A stretch of DNA of 64,000 nt from an uncultured Clostridia bacterium (GTDB taxonomy: Bacteria > Bacillota > Clostridia > UMGS1810). The DNA lies in the NCBI GenBank assembly GCA_934454585.1, contig CAKSFP010000003.1, positions 62,001-126,000 on the forward strand, given 5' to 3'. This document shows positions 8,027-15,331 of this stretch, piece by piece (position 1 is the first letter of the stretch; every line of letters begins with the position of its first letter). Under the pieces are notes generated by a model, which did not search any database, was not told where the DNA came from, and was given only the letters and a program-made list of their open reading frames with translations. Both the position numbers and the translations under genes were made by a program.

Positions 8027-8896
8027 TCAGCTGCCGAGTATCAAACCGTCTATCCTTCCGCTGATTTTTCGGTACTCCGTGGGCGAGCAGAACTTGTATT
8101 TTTTGAATATGCGGTTGAAATACGACAGCGACGAAAAACCTACATTAAATGATATTTCCGATATGCTCATGTCAGTCTTGAGCAGTTTTTCCGCCTTGCA
8201 GATTCTCACAAAATTGAGATAATCCGTAACCGTGCTGCCCGTAGCCTTCTTAAAAAGGCGGCAAAAATAATATTCATTGAGATTGAGCACACGGCTGAAA
8301 GTCTCAAGCTCCAGATGCTCGGTGTAGTTTGAATCGATAAACTCAATCACAGGAACGATTTTCTCCATGGCCTTAATATCGGGCGCACTGCCGTCCGCCA
8401 TGAGTCCCTTGCGGTGCAGCAGGGCAATCATTCTGTATATATCTGCCATGAGATAGTATTCAAAAGCGTTGCTTTTCTCTCTGTTTTCGCAGCGCATATC
8501 ATTGACTATGCCCACCGCCTCATCAAGATCGGGATCATCTTTTTTGAACACATGGCAGCCGATATCGTTTGAACGCAGAAAACGCATCATATAGCGCATT
8601 GCGTTGTTTTGCACCGGCGATGGTGAGCGAAACTGTATCAGCGTATTGTTCGTTCCGTCAGCCAAAACCTCTGTCATATGCGGCACACGGCTGTTTATAA
8701 ATATCAGTTCACCGGCATTGCCGACATATTCGCCTTCGTCGGTGCGGCAAATCGTGGAGCCGCTGTTTATCATCAGAAACTCAAGCTCTGTGTGAAAATG
8801 CATCTTACACAGAGCACCGATTTTTGCCAATCCACTATGATCAACGATTCGCAGCGGCATATTGGGATTTGGGAATATCACCTGTTCATTGTACAT
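8027..8896 (-). CDS. AraC-family transcriptional regulator with N-terminal cupin sensor
   Basis: A one-component sugar-type regulator of 289 residues. The N-terminal half is a cupin-like ligand pocket with KMHFHTELEFLMI. The C-terminal hundred residues are the paired AraC helix-turn-helix motifs, including LNEYYFCRLFKKATGSTVTDY and ISEISFNVGFSSLSYFNRIFKK. The ATG at 8896 is preferred over a TTG at 8917, because GAGGAA lies 7 bases before the ATG. It is divergent from the dehydrogenase/isomerase pair at 9031-11047, which it most likely controls. The shared region holds five TCAAYAT motifs. Ligand unknown; a sugar or inositol-like compound is inferred from the target genes. Confidence 0.92.
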   Translation of the reverse strand: MYNEQVIFPNPNMPLRIVDHSGLAKIGALCKMHFHTELEFLMINSGSTICRTDEGEYVGNAGELIFINSRVPHMTEVLADGTNNTLIQFRSPSPVQNNAMRYMMRFLRSNDIGCHVFKKDDPDLDEAVGIVNDMRCENREKSNAFEYYLMADIYRMIALLHRKGLMADGSAPDIKAMEKIVPVIEFIDSNYTEHLELETFSRVLNLNEYYFCRLFKKATGSTVTDYLNFVRICKAEKLLKTDMSISEISFNVGFSSLSYFNRIFKKYKFCSPTEYRKISGRIDGLILGS

Positions 8897-8912
8897 ATCA
8901 AAATTCCTCTTT

Positions 8913-9008
8913 GTCAATATATTTCAAACAACTGTCAACATTTTTATAGAAAAAAGTCAATATCATTGCTATAATCAATATAACATATGATTTGAAAAAA
9001 ATCAATAT
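8913..9008. promoter_or_regulatory. Phased TCAAYAT repeats in divergent promoter region
   Basis: The octamer (G/A)TCAA(T/C)AT occurs at 8913, 8934, 8956, 8974 and 9001. The first three starts are 21 and 22 bp apart, two turns of the helix, so they face the same side. A TATAAT at 8970-8975 has no good -35 box upstream and is preceded by these repeats, as at promoters that need an activator. Probable binding sites of the divergent AraC protein. Confidence 0.45.
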
Positions 9009-9030
9009 TTTTATGAAGGAGTTATGACAA

Positions 9031-10194
9031 ATGGCTAAAAGTGATTTGGATGCTTTCAAATTTGACCAGACCGAGACGGTCATTGACGCATCAAAAAAAG
9101 TAAGAATCGGCATTATCGGCACAGGTTGGATTGCCGGTTCCCACATTAGAGAATACCTCAAAATGCCCGATGTTGAAATCGTATCCGGCGCAGACCTCAT
9201 CGACGGCAAAGCCGAAAAATTTTTCAAAGAAAACGGCGTGGAGGGTGTCAAGTGCTACCACGACCACAAGGAGCTCATCGACGCCGGCGGAATTGACGCA
9301 GTAAGCATCTGTACATACAACAGCACCCACGCAGAGTGCGCAATATACGCTCTGGAGCACGGTGTGAATGTACTTTTGGAAAAACCGATGTGCGTTACCA
9401 CAGAGGAAGCTGTTGCAATCTGCAAAGCGGAAAAAGCAAGCGGCAAGATTCTCTCAATAGGGTTCCAGCCCAGATTTGACAACAACATGAAGATGGTCAA
9501 GAGCATAGTTCAGTCCGGCGCGCTCGGCAAGATCTACTATATCCAGACGGGCGGCGGCAGAAGACACGGCATACCGACACCTTTCGGCACAACATTTATC
9601 GAGGCTGACAAGGGTGTCATCGGCGCACTCGGCGACATTGGATGCTACTCTCTCGACATGGTGCTCAACGCTATCGGCTATCCCAAACCGCTCACCGTTA
9701 CAGGCTATGTGTCCGATTTCTTCGGCAAAGACCCCGACTACTTCATATCCGATGGCAAACCGGCAGAGTATGCAGACATCTTTGGTGTTGACGATTTCGG
9801 TGCAGCTTTCGTTCGTCTTGAGGGCGGCATAATCCTCGACTTCAGAATCGCGTGGGCAATGCACCTTGACACCCCGGGAGACACCATAATAATGGGCACA
9901 AAGGGAAGCCTGAGAATCCCCTCGACAGAGTGCTGGAACGGCTCTATCGGCGGCCCGCTCAAGCTGTATCAGAGAATTGCCGGCAAAGATGTCGAAACGG
10001 AATTCCCGATGCAGCCACCGCTTGCCGAGGGTTGCTTCTACTACAAGATCCGCTCCTTCCTGGATGCGGTGAAGAACGGCGGCAAAGCGCCCGTTTCGTC
10101 AAAAGAGATCCTCATCAACCAGGCTATAATCGACGCAATCAACAAGTCGAGCAGAGCCGGCGAGGAGATAAAAGTAGAAATTCCCGAAATATAA
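9031..10194 (+). CDS. Gfo/Idh/MocA-family NAD(P)-dependent oxidoreductase
   Basis: Oxidises or reduces a sugar, sugar acid or inositol with NAD(P). In the 387-residue protein the Rossmann motif GIIGTGWIAGSH lies near residue 27, and the catalytic-lysine motif LLEKPM near 117. The usual GDxGxHxxD segment reads GDIGCYSLD, with Cys in place of the common His, a known variant. ATG start after AAGGAG. About 25 residues precede the Rossmann strand, a slightly long N-terminus. It is followed after 25 bases by a TIM-barrel isomerase; such pairs act in catabolism of inositols and rare sugars, but the substrate cannot be named. Confidence 0.93.
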   Translation: MAKSDLDAFKFDQTETVIDASKKVRIGIIGTGWIAGSHIREYLKMPDVEIVSGADLIDGKAEKFFKENGVEGVKCYHDHKELIDAGGIDAVSICTYNSTHAECAIYALEHGVNVLLEKPMCVTTEEAVAICKAEKASGKILSIGFQPRFDNNMKMVKSIVQSGALGKIYYIQTGGGRRHGIPTPFGTTFIEADKGVIGALGDIGCYSLDMVLNAIGYPKPLTVTGYVSDFFGKDPDYFISDGKPAEYADIFGVDDFGAAFVRLEGGIILDFRIAWAMHLDTPGDTIIMGTKGSLRIPSTECWNGSIGGPLKLYQRIAGKDVETEFPMQPPLAEGCFYYKIRSFLDAVKNGGKAPVSSKEILINQAIIDAINKSSRAGEEIKVEIPEI

Positions 10195-10219
10195 TTTATA
10201 AGAAAGCAGGATGATTATA

Positions 10220-11047
10220 ATGAAAAAATTCAAAGTAGGTCTTCAGCTTTACAGCATTCGTGACGCCATGAAAAAGGACATGGACGACGCACTGGGCAAA
10301 GTAAAGGCAATGGGCTATGACTATGTTGAGTTTGCAGGATATTTCGGCAAGAGTGCCGAGGAAGTAAAGGCACTTCTCGACAAGCACGGTCTTGAGTGCG
10401 TATCTGTTCACCAGGCTCCGAGCCTCTTTTGGGAGGAAGGTCAGCCGGCGATAGATTTCCTTAAGACGATCGGCGCAAAATACTGCGCTATTCCGTGGTA
10501 CACGGTTGATGAATATAAAAACAACTGGGACGAGACCATGAGGAAATTCACAGAGCTCGGCAAGACCATGAAAGAAAACGGAATCCAGCTTATGTACCAC
10601 AACCATGATTTTGAGTTCCAGAAAATTGACGGAGAGACGATCATCGACAGGATGTATGCAACAATCCCGAACGATTTGCTTAAACCGCAGTTTGACACTT
10701 GCTGGATACACTATGCCGGCTATGATCCGTCGGAATATTTGAGAAAATACACCGGCAAAATCGAAGTCGTTCACCTCAAAGACTTTGTATGTGAGAAACT
10801 CGGCGGAGGCCCGGTTTACGGACTTATCGACGAGAGCGGCGCAGAACAGAAACCCAAGAGCCGCGAGGAGAGCGGATTTAAGTTTATGCCTGTCGGCTAC
10901 GGCATTCAGGACTGGAAATCAATCCTTGCAGCTGCCGAGGACGCAGGTGCAGAGATTGTGATCGTGGAGCAGGATCAGTCGCCCGACAGAGATCCCCTTG
11001 AGGCTGCAAAGATGAGCAGAGATTACCTCAAGACTCTCGGACTTTAA
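10220..11047 (+). CDS. Sugar phosphate isomerase/epimerase (xylose isomerase-like TIM barrel)
   Basis: The 275-residue protein is of the AP-endonuclease-2/xylose-isomerase TIM-barrel family, related to IolE/IolI and hexulose epimerases. Typical segments are GLQLYSIRD, MGYDYVEFAGYFG, LMYHNHDFEF (metal-binding His, Glu), FDTCWIHYAG, VVHLKD and the final IVEQDQSP. The ATG at 10220 is preferred over 10211, because AGG (10208-10210) lies directly against the first and 9 bases from the second. It probably works in sequence with the upstream dehydrogenase. The unit ends at the bidirectional hairpin at 11053-11096. Confidence 0.9.
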   Translation: MKKFKVGLQLYSIRDAMKKDMDDALGKVKAMGYDYVEFAGYFGKSAEEVKALLDKHGLECVSVHQAPSLFWEEGQPAIDFLKTIGAKYCAIPWYTVDEYKNNWDETMRKFTELGKTMKENGIQLMYHNHDFEFQKIDGETIIDRMYATIPNDLLKPQFDTCWIHYAGYDPSEYLRKYTGKIEVVHLKDFVCEKLGGGPVYGLIDESGAEQKPKSREESGFKFMPVGYGIQDWKSILAAAEDAGAEIVIVEQDQSPDRDPLEAAKMSRDYLKTLGL

Positions 11048-11052
11048 TTCAT

Positions 11053-11096
11053 AAAAAAATAAAGGAGACGGTTTATTCCGTTTCCTTTATTTTTTT
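11053..11096. terminator. Bidirectional rho-independent terminator
   Basis: A 19-bp stem (11053-11071 with 11078-11096, one G-U pair) has A runs on one side and T runs on the other, so it can work on both strands. Its right arm is also the last seven codons (KKIKETE) of the converging YgjV-like gene, and the loop contains that gene's TAA stop. Confidence 0.85.
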
Positions 11097-11582
11097 GCCA
11101 TCTCTTATGAAAGCGATTATTATCGACCCCTGAACAAGTGTCTCGTTTATCATCGTCGGCACGGATAGATAATGCACCGCATATGTCATCATGCTGACAG
11201 AAGCACACAGGGTAAATATGCGAATCATCTTTATCCGTTTACTGCCGAATGCCACCGTGGTGAGGCACGACGCAATCGCCGGGAAAACACTGAAAACATC
11301 TTTCCAAGCGGCAAGTGCCGCCCCGATGAAAAAAGCAGAGAACAGCGGTACGAGCACCCGTCTGTGCTTCACCGATTTCTCCGGCAAAAACAAGAGTTCA
11401 CGCAGCACCGAGACGCTTGTCGTCGCAGCGGCCGGGTAACTCAGAATCAGCAGATGATGAGCCACCCACAAAAAATCCGTAACAAGTTTGACGGCAACCA
11501 TGCGGCCGCGGCTTTTTTGCTGATATATCAAAAACGACACTGCTATGGCAACAATGCCTACTACCTGACCTATGTAATTCAT
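11073..11582 (-). CDS. YgjV-family inner membrane protein
   Basis: A 169-residue membrane protein resembling the YgjV family of unknown function. Several hydrophobic helices are visible: IGQVVGIVAIAVSFLIY, the DFLWVAHHLLILSYPAAATT region, VLVPLFSAFFIGAALAAW, and MIRIFTLCASVSMMTYAVHYL. The conserved early stretch SFLIYQQKSR and DFLWVAHHLLL-like core fit the family. The ATG at 11582 after AGGTGA is chosen because the 30 residues upstream in the same frame are neither hydrophobic nor family-like. Function unknown. Confidence 0.82.
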   Translation of the reverse strand: MNYIGQVVGIVAIAVSFLIYQQKSRGRMVAVKLVTDFLWVAHHLLILSYPAAATTSVSVLRELLFLPEKSVKHRRVLVPLFSAFFIGAALAAWKDVFSVFPAIASCLTTVAFGSKRIKMIRIFTLCASVSMMTYAVHYLSVPTMINETLVQGSIIIAFIRDGKKIKETE

Positions 11583-11706
11583 TACTTCACCTGAAATTCC
11601 GTAAATGCATACTGCGCCGTCTCGTCTGTCTTGCGAACAAACAGCAAATCGCTCAAAGGCAAGCGAGGGCACATTTTATTTCGCACGAATAAAAACTTGT
11701 GCCGTC

Positions 11707-11792
11707 TGTGTATGTGTTTTTTATTCTTGTCGCCTCGGACAGCAGTGCGGTAGCGCTGAACTCGTCGCCTAAGAATAAAAAACACATACACA
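11707..11792. repeat. 22-bp perfect inverted repeat with structured 42-base spacer
   Basis: The arms 11707-11728 and 11771-11792 are perfect inverse complements, beginning TGTGTATGTG. The spacer carries the direct repeat GTCGCCT at both ends (11729-11735, 11764-11770) and a small inner hairpin AGTGC-GGTA-GCGCT. It lies between the YgjV-like gene and the candidate 43-residue ORF. No target-site duplication is evident. It could be a structured RNA, a mobile miniature element or a processing site. Confidence 0.75.
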
Positions 11793-11889
11793 TCCTTTGA
11801 CGGAATACTTTCCACGCGCATCGCACAGAATCCGCCCATACAACAAAATAAAATATGCCCTCACGAACCCTGTCACAGTCTGCATTTTC

Positions 11890-12021
11890 TTATTTTTGTG
11901 CCGTCTTTGTGCGCGACACATTCAAAACCCTCTGCCCCACTATAACCGTGGGCAGAACCATGAACAAAAGCGGTTTTGCAAAAAACCAATATACCGTGGC
12001 AAATAAAGATAATGTACTCAT
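11890..12021 (-). CDS. Candidate 43-residue single-span membrane peptide
   Basis: A short frame starting MSTLSLFATVYWFFAKP and ending VLNVSRTKTAQK, with one hydrophobic span (about residues 4-29) and a basic C-terminus. AAAGGAG lies 8-9 bases before the ATG, and TATAAT (12062-12057) is upstream. Together these give it more support than a random frame of this size. No family is recognised. It could be a small regulatory membrane peptide or a toxin-like peptide; the sequence alone does not decide. It precedes the inverted repeat at 11707-11792 and the YgjV-like gene in the same direction. Confidence 0.4.
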   Translation of the reverse strand: MSTLSLFATVYWFFAKPLLFMVLPTVIVGQRVLNVSRTKTAQK

Positions 12022-12061
12022 AACGACAACTCCTTTTGTCTTTTGTTTATGAGTACATTAT
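12009..12061. repeat. 15-bp perfect inverted repeat around the small ORF start
   Basis: ATAATGTACTCATAA (12009-12023) and its exact inverse complement (12047-12061) flank 23 bases that contain the ribosome binding site of the 43-residue ORF. One arm contains the start codon, and the other overlaps the -10 box. A second dyad, TGTCC-N8-GGACA, is just upstream (about 12073-12090), where a -35 box would be expected. It suggests a repressor or activator operator, or an mRNA hairpin. Confidence 0.7.
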
Positions 12062-12093
12062 ACAATATCATCTGTCCAAAAAAACGGACAATA

Positions 12094-13893
12094 TTAATTA
12101 ACTTGCTTTTTGCCTATTGTTTGCTTTATTACAAGCAATGTGACTATCATAAGCGCTATTGACAGTGGCAGCATAATAAGTGCATTCGGCACAAATCCGG
12201 CTACCGCATAGCAAACGAATGACACCGCCGCAACCGTGAGCGCATACGGCAACTGTGTGGTAACATGGTTGATATGGTCAGACTTTGCACCTGCCGATGA
12301 CATGATGGTCGTGTCGGATATCGGTGAGCAGTGGTCGCCGCAAACTGCGCCGGCCATACAAGCCGATATGGCAATGATGGTTATATTGCCGCTCTCAAAG
12401 CCGAACACATTGATAACTATCGGGATGAGTATGCCGAAAGTACCCCACGATGTACCTGTCGAGAACGAAAGTCCCACTGCTATGAGGAAGATTATTGCCG
12501 GCAAAAACTTCATAAAGCTGCCCGCAGAGCCCTGTACGAGTGCTGCGATACATTCCTTGGCACCAAGGCTGTCTGTCATGCCCTTGAGGGTCCATGCACA
12601 AGCAAGAATCATTATTGCCGGAACCATCGCCTTGAATCCCTCCGGAATTGCCTCCATACATTCGTTGAAAGTTATAACGCGCCTTGCAGCAAAGAATATT
12701 ACCGTGAGGATAAGCGTTATGAACGAGCCGTACACCAGGCCGACCGATGCGTCGCTGTTTGAGAAAGCCGTTATCACATCTCTGTAGCCTTCCTCACCGA
12801 CGGTGAAGAAACCGCCGGAATATATCATGCCGAACACACAGCAGATGATGAGGGTAACCACAGGCAAAATCAGGTCGATAACCTTGCCGTTCTTGGAGAG
12901 AATTTCGTTGTTCTCCTTTGTCTGCTCCGCTCCGCCCGTTGTGAAAAGGTCACCCTTTGCGGCGTTTGCCTCATGAATGGTCATCGGACCGTAGTCAAAC
13001 TTGAGCAGGGTTATTGTAATCATCATTACTATGGTGAGTATCGCATAAAAGTTATACGGAATTGCACTCAGGAACAGTTGGAATCCGTTCATGCCGGAGT
13101 CCTTTGCAAATCCGCTGACCGCTGCCGCCCATGAAGAAATCGGGGCGATTATACACACGGGAGCCGCCGTTGCATCTATGAGATAGGCAAGCTTTGCTCT
13201 GGATATCTTGTGCTTGTCCGTCACAGGGCGCATAACGCTGCCGACGGTGAGACAGTTGAAATAATCGTCTATAAATATAAGCACACCGAGGAGTATCGTC
13301 ATGAGCTGAGCGCCGACTTTTGTCTTGATTCTCTTTGACGCCCACTGACCGAATGCGGCACTTCCGCCCGCCTTGTTCATCATGGCAACCAGTGCGCCGA
13401 GAACAACCAGGAACAGCAATATACCGGTGTTATATGAATCTGCTATACTGCTGACAAACCCGTCCCGGAACACATGAACCACCGTTCCGACAAACGAAAA
13501 GTTGGAATAAAGCAATCCTCCGGCAACTATACCGATGAAAAGCGATGAATAAACTTCTTTTGTGATGAGTGCAAGCGCTATGGCGATGAGCGGCGGCAGC
13601 AACGCAAGCAGAGTTCCGTACGCCTTGCTTGTCGGCGCAGCGTCCTCATCACTTTCTTCGCCGGACGCATCTTCATCTGTCGCTGCCTCGTCCGATGCAC
13701 CGTTGCCGTCTGCCTGATTTTCATCATCAAGAGATATCAGCATTGCATCTCCCTCACTTGCGACAGTCTCTGTCTGAGCGGCTGTCGGCGTCTCCTCCGG
13801 CTCTGCCGCCGCAAAAAGCGGCACGGCACACAAAAGCGACATTATAACCAAAGCCGCAATTGCCGCGAAAACGCGTTTTGTCTTGATTTTCAT
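12094..13893 (-). CDS. NhaC-family Na+/H+ antiporter-like transporter
   Basis: The 599-residue protein has about a dozen hydrophobic helices from residue 90 on. The charged FIDDYFNCLTVGSVMRP and the CGDHCSPISDTTIMSSAG segment mark the NhaC family, which exchanges Na+ (or organic acids) for protons. Before the transport domain are a signal-like segment (residues 9-30) and a strongly acidic, low-complexity stretch (about 33-88) that is probably a cleaved or external tail. The binding site CGGAG lies 6 bases before the ATG. A promoter and a foldable leader precede it (see 13894-14024). Substrate specificity is inferred from the family only. Confidence 0.9.
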   Translation of the reverse strand: MKIKTKRVFAAIAALVIMSLLCAVPLFAAAEPEETPTAAQTETVASEGDAMLISLDDENQADGNGASDEAATDEDASGEESDEDAAPTSKAYGTLLALLPPLIAIALALITKEVYSSLFIGIVAGGLLYSNFSFVGTVVHVFRDGFVSSIADSYNTGILLFLVVLGALVAMMNKAGGSAAFGQWASKRIKTKVGAQLMTILLGVLIFIDDYFNCLTVGSVMRPVTDKHKISRAKLAYLIDATAAPVCIIAPISSWAAAVSGFAKDSGMNGFQLFLSAIPYNFYAILTIVMMITITLLKFDYGPMTIHEANAAKGDLFTTGGAEQTKENNEILSKNGKVIDLILPVVTLIICCVFGMIYSGGFFTVGEEGYRDVITAFSNSDASVGLVYGSFITLILTVIFFAARRVITFNECMEAIPEGFKAMVPAIMILACAWTLKGMTDSLGAKECIAALVQGSAGSFMKFLPAIIFLIAVGLSFSTGTSWGTFGILIPIVINVFGFESGNITIIAISACMAGAVCGDHCSPISDTTIMSSAGAKSDHINHVTTQLPYALTVAAVSFVCYAVAGFVPNALIMLPLSIALMIVTLLVIKQTIGKKQVN

Positions 13894-13989
13894 AGATTTC
13901 TCCGTTCCGGGGAATTTCGCTATCCCCCTCTTTTGTTTTTAATCAAACGGGACACGGACCTGTATTGTCGGAGTCCCATTTGCCCGATT
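13894..13989 (-). promoter_or_regulatory. Structured 5' leader of the antiporter gene (candidate ion-responsive RNA)
   Basis: The roughly 95-base leader can form a long stem: TTAATC with GATTAA, then AAATGGGAC with GTCCCGTTT, with a 4-base bulge. A second hairpin is GGGGGAT-AGCGAA-ATTCCCC. The loop of the first stem contains CTCCG (complement of 13969-13973), which is the exact complement of the binding site CGGAG (complement of 13900-13904), so the loop could mask translation. It matches no riboswitch class I can name; sodium and lithium riboswitches are known to control antiporters, which makes an ion sensor a reasonable guess. Confidence 0.4.
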
Positions 13990-13995
13990 AATTTG

Positions 13996-14024
13996 ATTTT
14001 ACCACCAAATTGCATAATTGTCAA
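13996..14024 (-). promoter_or_regulatory. Sigma-A-type promoter of the antiporter gene
   Basis: TTGACA (14024-14019) and TAAAAT (14001-13996) with a 17-bp spacer. Transcription should start near 13989 and produce the structured leader. The rest of the 13894-14310 interval upstream of this promoter holds no convincing gene. Confidence 0.7.
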
Positions 14025-14206
14025 TATCCGCCGAACGCTTGAAATATCGTTTTGCAAGATCAGGATATAATCAATGTATTTTGCGAAAAGTATTTTATGA
14101 ACCTCGTTGCCTGCCGTATATTTAATAAATTGCCTATCGGCATGAATCGGAATTAAAATTTCGTAAATTACGCTGCGCACATCAGAGTCGAATCCATGAC
14201 AACGGT

Positions 14207-14261
14207 GTGAATTAGGTGTAAGAATAATGTAGGAGTAGTGTAGGAATAATGTATGGATAAC
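14207..14261. repeat. Five-unit degenerate 11-bp tandem repeat
   Basis: Successive units are GTGAATTAGGT, GTAAGAATAAT, GTAGGAGTAGT, GTAGGAATAAT and GTATGGATAAC, all exactly 11 bp. The complement of the third unit recurs at 14278-14288 (CACTACTCCCT), so a hairpin across the array is possible. It lies 50 bases downstream of the GGGtGRT gene and upstream of the antiporter promoter. Function unknown. Confidence 0.7.
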
Positions 14262-14310
14262 CACACATCTACCCCGCACTACTCCCTATTCATGCGCTTT
14301 TCAGGCTATA

Positions 14311-15312
14311 TTATTTGTTCATTGCTTCCTGTACGGCAACCGCAACAGCAACAGTTGCGCCAACCATCGGGTTGTTGCCTATTCCGAGGAAGCCCATCAT
14401 CTCAACATGAGCCGGAACAGAGGACGAACCTGCGAACTGCGCATCGGAATGCATTCTGCCCATGGTGTCTGTCATGCCGTATGAAGCCGGGCCCGCAGCC
14501 ATGTTGTCCGGGTGCAGGGTTCTGCCCGTGCCGCCGCCGGATGCAACGGAGAAATACTTCTTGCCGAGAGCGATACATTCCTTCTTGTATGTGCCGGCAA
14601 CCGGGTGCTGGAATCTTGTCGGGTTGGTGGAGTTACCTGTGATTGAAACATCCACGCCCTCTTTGTGCATGATGGCAACACCTTCTCTTACATCGTCTGC
14701 GCCGTAGCATTTTACAAGTGCTCTCTCGCCATTGGAATATGCTTTCTCGGACACAACATTAACTTCGCCCGTAGCGTAGTCGAACTGAGTCTTTACATAA
14801 GTAAAGCCGTTTATTCTTGATATAATCTGAGCTGCGTCTTTTCCGAGACCGTTGAGGATTACACGAAGGGGTTCTTTTCTGACCTTGTTTGCGGATTTTG
14901 CAATACCGATTGCACCCTCTGCAGCGGCGAATGACTCGTGACCTGCGAGGAACGCAAAGCACTTTGTCTCCTCACGCAGGAGCATTGCGCCGAGGTTTCC
15001 GTGACCCAGGCCAACTTTTCTGTCGTCTGCAACGGAGCCTTTGATGCAGAATGCCTGCAGGCCTTCACCGATAACTTCCGCAGCGTCTGCGGCAACGGTG
15101 CAGCCTCTCTTTATGGCAAGAGCGGCACCCACAACATATGCCCATGCGGCGTTCTCAAAGCAGATCGGCTGAATACCTTTTACGATTGCATAGGGGTCAA
15201 TGCCCTTTTCATCGCAGATTGCTTTTGCTTCTTCGATGGAAGCTATGCCGTTTGCGTTAAGAACGGCGTTTATATTGTCAATTCTTCTTTCATAACTTTC
15301 GAACAATGCCAT
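14311..15312 (-). CDS. GGGtGRT protein (function unknown)
   Basis: The 333-residue protein contains the name-giving motif GGGTGRTLHPD near residue 275 and other conserved stretches: GHGNLGAMLLREETKCFAFLAGHESFAAAEGA, here cited only in part as LAGHESFAAAEG, and SITGNSTNPTRFQHP. No signal peptide and no membrane helix, so it is cytosolic. It starts 19 bases after the NifU/SufU-like scaffold gene; this pairing is common in anaerobic Firmicutes and suggests a role linked to iron-sulfur chemistry, but the reaction is not known. The motif could bind a phosphorylated ligand; that is only inference. Confidence 0.9.
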   Translation of the reverse strand: MALFESYERRIDNINAVLNANGIASIEEAKAICDEKGIDPYAIVKGIQPICFENAAWAYVVGAALAIKRGCTVAADAAEVIGEGLQAFCIKGSVADDRKVGLGHGNLGAMLLREETKCFAFLAGHESFAAAEGAIGIAKSANKVRKEPLRVILNGLGKDAAQIISRINGFTYVKTQFDYATGEVNVVSEKAYSNGERALVKCYGADDVREGVAIMHKEGVDVSITGNSTNPTRFQHPVAGTYKKECIALGKKYFSVASGGGTGRTLHPDNMAAGPASYGMTDTMGRMHSDAQFAGSSSVPAHVEMMGFLGIGNNPMVGATVAVAVAVQEAMNK

Positions 15313-15331
15313 TTTCAGCTCTCCTCCTCTA

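Noticed and set aside
11582..11839. 85-residue minus-strand frame upstream of the YgjV-like gene
   Set aside because: It runs through the 22-bp inverted repeat, is strongly basic without a family match and has no suitable binding site.
13920..14279. 119-residue minus-strand frame covering the antiporter leader
   Set aside because: It spans the promoter, the leader and the 11-bp repeats, has no binding site and no recognisable family; non-coding features explain the region better.
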